DNA of 13,550 nt from Helicobacteraceae bacterium UBA6016 (lineage in GTDB: Bacteria; Campylobacterota; Campylobacteria; Campylobacterales; UBA6016). Position 1 is the first letter of the stretch. Every line of letters starts with the position of its first letter. Under the pieces are notes generated by a model, which did not search any database, was not told where the DNA came from, and saw only the letters and a list, made by a program, of their open reading frames with translations. Positions 1-5,508 of this stretch are shown here, one piece after another. Location: NCBI GenBank assembly GCA_002428055.1, contig DIZY01000103.1, positions 1 through 13,550 on the forward strand. Reading direction: 5' to 3'. A program made the position numbers and the translations under genes.

Positions 1-9
1 GTAAACAAC

Positions 10-37
10 TTCAACATAACTACGATTTTGGTATTAT
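10..37 (+). promoter_or_regulatory. Candidate promoter for the small nucleotidyltransferase-like gene
   Basis: TATTAT at 32-37 is preceded by TG at 29-30, giving an extended -10 (TGnTATTAT). The -35 region (about 10-15, TTCAAC) is a weak match. A start near 44 would leave a leader of about 17 bases. The first 60 bases may also hold the tail of an upstream gene: frame 3 is open from the window edge to a TAG at 69-71 and frame 1 to a TAA at 37-39. No start is visible, so neither can be called. Confidence 0.3.
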
Positions 38-60
38 AAAAATAAAAAAGAGCGCTCAAA

Positions 61-267
61 ATGCAAACTAGAGAATCTATATTGTCAGAGCTAAAAACCA
101 TAAAGCCCATGTATGAAACAGATGGTTTTAAAATACTTGGGATTTTCGGCTCCGCCTCAAAAGATGAAATCTCAAAAAGACTAGGGATGCGGGTGGACTT
201 GGCTTCACCTTCAGGCATGGGCGCTGTAGCAAACAAATACATCGTACAACAAATGCTATATATATGA
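61..267 (+). CDS. Internally deleted MNT-family nucleotidyltransferase relic
   Basis: This 68-residue ORF has both ends of a minimal nucleotidyltransferase (MNT, the MntA-like antitoxin family paired with HEPN proteins) but not its middle. Residues 1-35 match the family N-terminus, with the strand-loop GIFGSAS (the GS signature) at about 27-33. Residues about 37-68 match the C-terminus (SKRLGMRVDLASPSG, then a KYI..Q..YI ending). The DxD metal-binding motif and roughly 30 residues that should lie between are missing. The usual length is about 95-105 residues. The reading frame is intact across the junction, so this is an in-frame deletion rather than a frameshift. No HEPN partner follows; ribE starts 42 bases downstream. 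Without the DxD it should be unable to transfer nucleotides. It is probably a decaying relic, though a small folded protein cannot be excluded. Family assignment is from motif recognition only. Confidence 0.6.
   Translation: MQTRESILSELKTIKPMYETDGFKILGIFGSASKDEISKRLGMRVDLASPSGMGAVANKYIVQQMLYI
254..262 (+). promoter_or_regulatory. Candidate extended -10 for the ribE gene pair
   Basis: TGC-TATATA at 254-262 fits an extended -10 and overlaps the end of the small upstream ORF. Transcription from about 269 would give a leader of about 40 bases before ribE. No convincing -35 is visible, and -35 boxes are often poorly conserved in this phylum. The leader is too short and lacks the conserved parts for an FMN riboswitch. 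Confidence 0.25.
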
Positions 268-309
268 AAAATAAGAGTAACTAAAAATTTAAAGTAGTAA
301 AAGGCAAAA

Positions 310-918
310 ATGTTTACGGGATTAATACGAGAATTTGCGAATGTCAAAAGCTTTAGCGGCGAAAAGCTAGTACTAAAATCAAATTATAAACCAAAAATAG
401 GCGATAGTATCGCCATAAACGGGGCGTGTCTTACGGTGACGGAAGTGGCTTGGGGCGGGTTTTCGGTACAGCTTAGTCATGAGAGCCAAAAGATATTGGC
501 TACCGAAAATTTGCGGGGCAAAGTGCATATGGAGCCTGCGATGCAGATGGGCGATAGGTTTGAGGGGCATGTGGTGCAGGGGCATATCGATTGTGTCGGC
601 GAGATAGTGCGGATAGATAGAAGCTCGAAAGCGTATGACTACTATATCAAAGTGCCTGAGAAGTTTTTGCCGCTTCTGCCGCCGAAGGGTTCGGTGACGA
701 TAGACGGCGTGAGTTTGACTATCAACGAGCCTCTTGAGGATGGGTTTCGCCTGACTATCATTCCGCATACGCTTCAGACTACGCTTTTTGGAGATTATAA
801 AGTTGGCAGAAAGGTCAATGTGGAGACTGATATGTTTGCAAGGTATTTGGCGCATATGTTTGGCGGTAAAAAAACCCTCTCTTGGGATGATGTGGACAAA
901 ATGCAGGCGCTTTACTAG
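310..918 (+). CDS. ribE: Riboflavin synthase (alpha chain)
   Basis: This cytoplasmic enzyme makes riboflavin by transferring a four-carbon unit between two molecules of 6,7-dimethyl-8-ribityllumazine, the last step of riboflavin synthesis. The protein is 202 residues (E. coli enzyme about 213) and starts with the family hallmark MFTGLI. Two lumazine-binding barrels follow each other: residues about 1-88 with GDSIAINGACLTVTEV, and about 89-185 with GHVVQGHIDCVGEI and GSVTIDGVSLTINEP. The late NVETD segment places Asp174 where the family has a conserved acidic residue. The start is supported by an AAAGG-like ribosome site just upstream. Its stop codon directly abuts the next start (TAGATG), so the two genes are probably translationally coupled. 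Nothing appears missing and assignment is secure. Confidence 0.97.
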   Translation: MFTGLIREFANVKSFSGEKLVLKSNYKPKIGDSIAINGACLTVTEVAWGGFSVQLSHESQKILATENLRGKVHMEPAMQMGDRFEGHVVQGHIDCVGEIVRIDRSSKAYDYYIKVPEKFLPLLPPKGSVTIDGVSLTINEPLEDGFRLTIIPHTLQTTLFGDYKVGRKVNVETDMFARYLAHMFGGKKTLSWDDVDKMQALY

Positions 919-1197
919 ATGCTGACCCCAAAAGCTGCGGCGTTAAAATACGAAAAAGAGGGTGACAGAGTCCCAATCGTAGTCGCCAAAGGCAAAGGGA
1001 TAATAGCTGAGAAAATAATAGCAAAAGCTTCGGAGGTTGGTGTGCCTCTTTTTAAAAACGAGCTTTTGGCAGACTCACTGTTAAATGTAGAAATAGACAG
1101 AGCGATACCGCCCGCTCTTTATAAGGCGGTAGTTGAGGTATTCGTCTGGCTCGCCAAAAACGAGGAGGGTGCACGGACAAAAAAATCAGCCTCTTAA
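919..1197 (+). CDS. Stand-alone FlhB C-terminal-domain protein (FlhX-like)
   Basis: This 92-residue protein matches the cytoplasmic C-terminal domain of FlhB/YscU, the substrate-specificity switch of flagellar and type III export. Recognisable pieces are AAALKYEKEGD, PIVVAKGKG..AEKI, GVPLFKNELLADSL and VEIDRAIPPALYKAVVEV, in family order. It lacks the membrane half of FlhB. It begins MLTPKAAALKY where FlhB has the self-cleaving NPTH; the catalytic Asn and His are absent, so it starts about where cleaved FlhB-CC would. Similar stand-alone proteins occur across Campylobacterota (FlhX in Helicobacter pylori), where they are thought to stand in for the FlhB C-terminal fragment. The likely site of action is the cytoplasmic face of the flagellar export gate. 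ATG directly follows the ribE stop. Confidence in family is high; its role here is inferred. Confidence 0.88.
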   Translation: MLTPKAAALKYEKEGDRVPIVVAKGKGIIAEKIIAKASEVGVPLFKNELLADSLLNVEIDRAIPPALYKAVVEVFVWLAKNEEGARTKKSAS

Positions 1198-1222
1198 GCC
1201 CCTCCCATACTTCCACTTTATT

Positions 1223-1233
1223 ACACTAAGTGT
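1223..1233. promoter_or_regulatory. Short palindrome upstream of the SulP gene
   Basis: The 99-base gap before the SulP gene holds one perfect short palindrome, ACACT-A-AGTGT, about 63 bases before the start. Its position suits an operator or promoter-proximal site, but 11 bases is short enough to be chance and it matches no regulator site I recognise. The rest of the gap is AT-rich, with no clear promoter. Confidence 0.2.
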
Positions 1234-1285
1234 TATTTAATGACAAAAATACTACAAACAATAAAAACTTGACCGTTTATTTAAT

Positions 1286-1289
1286 AGGA
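1286..1289 (+). promoter_or_regulatory. Ribosome binding site supporting a TTG start
   Basis: AGGA lies 7 bases before TTG at 1297, which supports TTG as the start of the SulP gene. The next in-frame ATG is at 1333 and would remove the conserved N-terminal segment before the first membrane helix. Confidence 0.6.
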
Positions 1290-1296
1290 TTTTATA

Positions 1297-3498
1297 TTGG
1301 CTAAATTTGATATTTCAAGACTCTTTAAATATATGGGAGATGTTTGGGGTGGAGCGGCTGCCATGCTTGTGGCTCTGCCTTCCGCTATCGCTTTTGGGGT
1401 TACCGTATATGCTCCTCTCGGCGGTTCATACGCCGCCATGGGGGCCGTTGCCGGGATTATCGGCGTTGTCGTAATAGGTATAGTAGCCGCACTATTTGGC
1501 GGAACAACACGCCTTATATCGGCTCCGTGTGCACCTGCCGCCGCAGTTTTGTCGGCATTTGTCATTGAGTATACGGCGATGGGCGTGGGCGCTGATATGC
1601 TTTTATTGATGGTTATTATATTGGGGTTGCTTGCCGGAGTGATACAGCTGATTTTTGGCGTTATCGGACTCGGTAGGCTTATCAAGTATATGCCTTATCC
1701 GGTTGTTAGCGGCTATCTAAGCGGTGTAGGTCTGTATATTATCGCCTCGCAAACTCCAAAATTTTTGGGTGCGCCAAAAGAGTCTCACTTTTGGGATAGC
1801 ATCCTCTCTCCCCTTCTTTGGCAGTGGCAGAGTATTGTTATTGGTGTGCTTACCGTTATTGCCATGCTTTATGCGCCTAGATTTGTAAAGTCGGTACCGG
1901 CGGTTATCGTTGGGCTTCTTTGCGGCACGGCGGCATATTTTTGCATATCGTTTTTTGATGCGTCAATGCTTAATATCGACAGCAACCCTTTTATTATCGG
2001 TTCGCTCGGTGAGGGTGGCTTGACCGACGGATTTGTGGAGAGGGCTTACGCTTTGGGCGGATTTGGCTTTGACAAGCTTGCCCTGCTGCTTGTGCCGGCC
2101 TTGACGCTTGCGGTGCTTTTGTCTATCGATACCCTGAAAACCTGCGTAGTGCTGGATGCTCTTACCCGCACCAGTCACAACTCAAATAAAGAACTCATGG
2201 CGCAAGGAGCGGCAAATATATCGTCTGCGATTGCGGGAGGTATGCCCGGAGCCGGTACGATGGGCGCTACGCTCGTGAATATTTCAAGCGGTGCGACTAG
2301 CAGACTCTCCGGCGTGTTTGAGGGGGTTTTGGCTCTTGCGGCGTTCGTGCTTTTTGGTTCGCTCATAGCGTGGGTGCCGATAGCTTCACTTGCGGCGATA
2401 CTTATCGTTATAGGCGTTAGAATGATTGACCGCCATAGCTTTAGCTTTTTAAGATCCCGTACTACCGTCCTCGATTTTGTCGTTATCGCCTCCGTCGTCA
2501 CCACCGCCCTTACGGCGAGCCTCATTATGGCATCCGCCGTCGGTGTTGTGCTGGCTATATTCTTGTTTATAAGAGAGCAGATTAGCGCAAGCATAGTGCA
2601 TTCAAGACTCAACGGCGACGAGGTGTTTTCAAAGCAGGTGCGAATTCAAGATGAAGTCGATATTTTGCAAGAAAAAGGCGACTGTTATGTGGTGTACGAA
2701 CTGCAGGGAAGTCTATTTTTTGGTACCGCAAACCAACTGTATTCGATACTTGAGGGTGATTTAAAAACAAAGACATATATCATCTTGGATATGAAGCGGG
2801 TTCAGTCGGTTGACCTTACCGCTGCGCATATATTGCTTCAAATCAAAGATATTTTGCATGACAAGGGCGGCTTTTTGATTCTTAGCCATATTCCCAGCAA
2901 GCTACCCACAGGGCAGGATATGGAGGGATACTTCAATCAAGTCGGGCTTATAAGGCATCATAGCCCGGTAAAAGTATTTGCAGATGCGGACGATGCGATA
3001 GAGTGGGTGGAAAATGAGGTCATTAGCTCTGCAATACTGGAGCCAAAAGATGAAGATGGATTGGAGCTTGCCGAATTTGAGCTGTTTGACGGAAGACATG
3101 AGGATACTTTGGTTGATATTGGGTTGCAGATGCGCCAGCAAAGTTATAAAGCAGGAGAGACTATATTTTCAATCGGTGATAGCGAGAGAGATTTGTACTT
3201 GATACGCAAAGGCTCTGTTCGTATTATGCTGCCGATAAAAGAGGAGCAAAGCTTCCATCTTAGGAGTATGGGCAAGGGGAATTTCTTTGGGGAGTTTGGA
3301 TTTTTGGACGGCGGAACAAGATATGCCGATGCAGTGGCCGATACGGATGTGGATTTGTTTGTTCTTTCAAGGGAGTCTTTTGATGAGTTTTCAAAACATC
3401 ACAAAACCGCCTCTTTGATGTTTATGGAAGGGTTGGCGGTTATCTTGGTAAATAGACTGCGCATAACAAGTGCAGAGCTTGGCGCTCGTGACGCATAA
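1297..3498 (+). CDS. SulP-family anion transporter with STAS and cyclic-nucleotide-binding-like domains
   Basis: This 733-residue inner-membrane transporter has three parts. Residues about 15-430 are the SulP/SLC26 membrane domain, with many hydrophobic segments, ALPSAIAFGVTVYAPLGG near the start and the later TLKTCVVLDALTRTSHNSN and GGMPGAGTMGATLVN motifs. Residues about 450-560 form a cytoplasmic STAS domain (VVYELQGSLFFGTANQL, then SVDLTAAHILL). Residues about 605-733 form a CRP-like nucleotide-binding domain with the phosphate-cassette region FGEFGFLDGGTRYADAVA. The cassette keeps the Gly-Glu and Arg but has Tyr after Arg where cAMP binders usually have Ser or Thr. Substrates in the family include sulfate, bicarbonate and dicarboxylates; none can be chosen here. 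It is flanked by a 99-base gap and a convergent gene, so it is probably transcribed alone. Family is secure; nucleotide control is inferred. Confidence 0.93.
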   Translation: MAKFDISRLFKYMGDVWGGAAAMLVALPSAIAFGVTVYAPLGGSYAAMGAVAGIIGVVVIGIVAALFGGTTRLISAPCAPAAAVLSAFVIEYTAMGVGADMLLLMVIILGLLAGVIQLIFGVIGLGRLIKYMPYPVVSGYLSGVGLYIIASQTPKFLGAPKESHFWDSILSPLLWQWQSIVIGVLTVIAMLYAPRFVKSVPAVIVGLLCGTAAYFCISFFDASMLNIDSNPFIIGSLGEGGLTDGFVERAYALGGFGFDKLALLLVPALTLAVLLSIDTLKTCVVLDALTRTSHNSNKELMAQGAANISSAIAGGMPGAGTMGATLVNISSGATSRLSGVFEGVLALAAFVLFGSLIAWVPIASLAAILIVIGVRMIDRHSFSFLRSRTTVLDFVVIASVVTTALTASLIMASAVGVVLAIFLFIREQISASIVHSRLNGDEVFSKQVRIQDEVDILQEKGDCYVVYELQGSLFFGTANQLYSILEGDLKTKTYIILDMKRVQSVDLTAAHILLQIKDILHDKGGFLILSHIPSKLPTGQDMEGYFNQVGLIRHHSPVKVFADADDAIEWVENEVISSAILEPKDEDGLELAEFELFDGRHEDTLVDIGLQMRQQSYKAGETIFSIGDSERDLYLIRKGSVRIMLPIKEEQSFHLRSMGKGNFFGEFGFLDGGTRYADAVADTDVDLFVLSRESFDEFSKHHKTASLMFMEGLAVILVNRLRITSAELGARDA

Positions 3499-3500
3499 AT

Positions 3501-3620
3501 TGAACCCTCTGAATAAATATAATTTTTTTAAGAGCGACAAGTCGCGAGAGCCGTCCGCTGAGGACCTCATTTTGGGCTTTGCTCAAAATGTGAGAATTAA
3601 TCAGAGAGTTTAATTTTTTT
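3501..3620 (+). terminator. Large structured terminator-like element with nested hairpins
   Basis: Between the convergent SulP and REC genes, an outer imperfect inverted repeat pairs 3501-3516 with 3597-3612 (14 of 16 positions pair, one as G-U). It encloses three hairpins: GCGA-CAAG-TCGC at 3534-3545, GTCC-GCTGA-GGAC at 3553-3565, and a 10-pair stem with a TTT loop at 3568-3590 (one G-U pair). On the + strand the outer stem is followed by seven T at 3614-3620, as in an intrinsic terminator for the SulP gene. The right arm overlaps the last codons of the convergent REC gene. For that gene the 3568-3590 hairpin lies only 6 bases after the stop but has no T-run. The pairing was read by eye. It could also be a small mobile or dispersed repeat. 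Confidence 0.5.
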
Positions 3621-4091
3621 CTCTAGAGCCTCTACTCTATCCTCTAGGCTTTTTACTCTTTTTTTGAGAATAGAGACTGTATCGTCTTTGTGTTTTGTCG
3701 CCTTTATTACTTCGCACAGCGTATTCACAAACTCCGTATAGCTTGCCGGTTTTTTCAAAAATGCGTTTGCGCCGTGAGTAGAGTCTTTAGCGGCATAATC
3801 CGAAAAGTCGTAGGCTGAAACTATAATTATCGGCACCTCCGGTTCTATCTCTCTTATCACGGCCATCATATCTTGCCCCTCCATGATAGGCATTACGATG
3901 TCTGTAATAACAATGTCTTGTCTATGTCTTTTGAATAGCTCTACGCCCTCTTTGCCGTTTTTGGCTATGTCTACGGAGAGAAAAAATTTTTTCAAAAACT
4001 CTGCGGTCTCTTCTCTTATCGCTCTTTCGTCTTCTACATAGAGCACGCTCATATCTTTTGCGAGCTCTTTTAGTTTTATCGCCTGTTCCAT
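3597..4091 (-). CDS. Single-domain response regulator with coiled-coil tail
   Basis: This 164-residue cytoplasmic protein is a phosphoreceiver. Residues about 13-130 are a REC domain with LYVEDE (acidic pair Glu20/Asp21), phosphoacceptor Asp64 in VITDIVMP, Ser92 in the switch position and the conserved Lys before Pro (KKP, 113-115). The C-terminus (about 137-160) has Leu/Val/Ile at heptad spacing (SILKKRVKSLEDRVEALEKKI), suggesting a short coiled coil for dimerisation or docking. It has no DNA-binding or enzyme domain. It lies 14 bases after the upstream REC-PAS gene, with AGGAG (4101-4105) in that gap, so both are probably co-transcribed. Its receiver resembles those of the two neighbouring REC proteins, suggesting duplication. 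The input is probably the nearby histidine kinase, but that is inferred. Confidence 0.88.
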   Translation of the reverse strand: MEQAIKLKELAKDMSVLYVEDERAIREETAEFLKKFFLSVDIAKNGKEGVELFKRHRQDIVITDIVMPIMEGQDMMAVIREIEPEVPIIIVSAYDFSDYAAKDSTHGANAFLKKPASYTEFVNTLCEVIKATKHKDDTVSILKKRVKSLEDRVEALEKKIKLSD

Positions 4092-4105
4092 TCTCTCTTT
4101 CTCCT

Positions 4106-5383
4106 TTAAAAAACTATTTTTTCATATTTTTGTTTGAGTTTTGCAAAATATTCGTCGATACTGCCAAAAGAGTGCTCCCCTAGTATTGCCGTCTCAAATC
4201 CTGAGTGTACCGTCTCGTTTGTGTCTGCTTCGTGCCTTGGCAGATGGGATGTAACATCCAGCGAGGCTATTAGCTCGCCAACTCTTTTTGCATCATCTTT
4301 TCTGCATATTGCCACATAGAAGTTTTTATCAAAATTTGCAATAAAGGGCTTTTTGTCAAAATGAGCTTGCTCGATGGAGTACAATAGCTCGTTTGCGGCT
4401 GTTTTTTCTACATCAAACCCCTTTTCCTTGCCGTGCCACGCTATCACATGTTCGAGATTTTTGATGTAAAAAACGATAGAGCCAAACTCTCCGCCTCTTT
4501 TGATAAGCTCGCCGCCGACCTCCGCTAAAGTCTCTTTATTCGGTAGTCCGGTGAACGGATTGGTGTGGAGTTTTTTGGATAGTACATCTAGATCCTTTTC
4601 CAGCTTTGTAATGTCGATAAGGGAGAGTAGATACTTTTTTGTCGGCTGCAGTACTGCATGTCTCAAGATAAAAGTGCGCATCGTCATGTTGTCGCCGTGG
4701 TCTTTGATGACTACTTTATGAATATCAAAAGGGTCTGCTTCTAGACGCTCAATGATGTCGCCTTCGCATTTTGACCTGCCGCTTATCTTTGTCTCTATGT
4801 CCGCAAGGGCTATCTCATCTATCTCACTAAACCCGAAAAGCGAAGAAAAAGCTTTGTTCATCATCGATATGCGTCTGTTTTCTACGACAGCTATCGGAGT
4901 ATCTAAAAAGCTTAGTATCTGGGCGGTCTCTTTTGCCTTTGCTATAAGTTTGCTTTCAAGCTCTTTATTGGTTGCGGCTAGGCGTATCGACTTTGCCACA
5001 TTGTATAGCAGTATCAAAAAAGGTTTGTTGGCGATGGGCTTCATAACAAACTTATCCACTCCGATGTCGATAAGCTCCATTAGCTTTTCGGTGTCGTTGT
5101 AGGCGGAGGTGACAATGATTATCTGCTCTTCGTTAATCTCTTTAATTTTGCGCGACATCTCTATGCCGTCCATGCGTGGCATCATAATATCCGTAATAAC
5201 AATGTCGTACTCGGCTTTTTTGTAGAGCTCTAATCCTCCCACTCCATCTTTTGCGGTGACGATAGTGGGAAAAAACTTTTGTAAAAAAATAGATATTTGC
5301 GTCTTTACGGACTCATCATCTTCAACATACAGCACTCTAATATTGTGTGCATACTCTTTGAGCGCCAAGATATTTATTTCCAT
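4106..5383 (-). CDS. REC-PAS-degenerate GGDEF response regulator
   Basis: This 425-residue cytoplasmic protein has four parts. Residues 1-125 are a REC domain (LYVEDDE, Asp65 in VITDIMMP, Lys115 before Pro). A helical linker at about 135-155 leads to a PAS domain at about 150-255 (DTPIAVVENRRISMMNKAFSSLFGF). Residues about 270-425 have the outline of a GGDEF domain: the entry motif NPFTGLPNKETL is clear, but the signature loop reads NFDKNFYVAI where active enzymes have RxGGDEF, and the substrate-binding segment is also altered. It should therefore not make c-di-GMP and may act as a binding or interaction domain. The start is supported by GAGG 8 bases upstream. It heads the leftward pair in the divergent cluster. 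The REC call is secure; the GGDEF relic is moderately sure. Confidence 0.87.
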   Translation of the reverse strand: MEINILALKEYAHNIRVLYVEDDESVKTQISIFLQKFFPTIVTAKDGVGGLELYKKAEYDIVITDIMMPRMDGIEMSRKIKEINEEQIIIVTSAYNDTEKLMELIDIGVDKFVMKPIANKPFLILLYNVAKSIRLAATNKELESKLIAKAKETAQILSFLDTPIAVVENRRISMMNKAFSSLFGFSEIDEIALADIETKISGRSKCEGDIIERLEADPFDIHKVVIKDHGDNMTMRTFILRHAVLQPTKKYLLSLIDITKLEKDLDVLSKKLHTNPFTGLPNKETLAEVGGELIKRGGEFGSIVFYIKNLEHVIAWHGKEKGFDVEKTAANELLYSIEQAHFDKKPFIANFDKNFYVAICRKDDAKRVGELIASLDVTSHLPRHEADTNETVHSGFETAILGEHSFGSIDEYFAKLKQKYEKIVF

Positions 5384-5508
5384 TATTAAGCCTCGAGCAA
5401 CGGAATTTCTTTTATAAGCAATTTCAATAAATTTTATATTTTAGGCTATCTCTTTTTAGCTTATTTTATGGCAACATACAGCAAAGAATAAGTTTTGGAG
5501 TTTGCCTA
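5384..5508. promoter_or_regulatory. Divergent promoter region of the signalling cluster
   Basis: This 125-base AT-rich gap separates the leftward REC-PAS gene from the rightward REC-GGDEF-EAL gene and must hold at least one promoter. Leftward, TATAAA (complement of 5411-5416) with an upstream TG is a fair -10, giving a leader of about 20 bases. Rightward, AT-rich candidates lie at about 5433-5442 and 5462-5469, none decisive. Ribosome sites GAGG (leftward) and GGAG at 5497-5500 (rightward, 8 bases before ATG) fix both starts. No clear operator palindrome was seen. Confidence 0.45.

Noticed and set aside
50..62. GAGCGCTC palindrome and GCTCAAAATG at 53-62, the latter also present at 3581-3590
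   Set aside because: An 8-base palindrome and a single 10-base match are not enough to claim a third copy of the structured element.
268..309. Possible FMN riboswitch before ribE
   Set aside because: Only about 40 bases are available, with none of the conserved multi-helix sequence of an RFN element.
379..855. Long open frame on the - strand inside ribE
   Set aside because: It mirrors the ribE coding frame, its translation resembles no family I know, and it has no sensible neighbour spacing.
1269..1297. TTGACC and TTATAT at 17-base spacing as a promoter for the SulP gene
   Set aside because: The -10 would overlap the TTG start codon, so the transcript would begin inside the coding region and lose the AGGA ribosome site.
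1281..1685. Open frame on the - strand inside the SulP gene (also one at 2175-2612)
   Set aside because: Pro/Ala/Thr-rich translations are typical shadows of hydrophobic membrane coding sequence.
3551..3590. Possible hammerhead ribozyme, because of CTGAGGA in the structured element
   Set aside because: The needed GAAA after stem II and the cleavage-site arrangement are absent on both strands.
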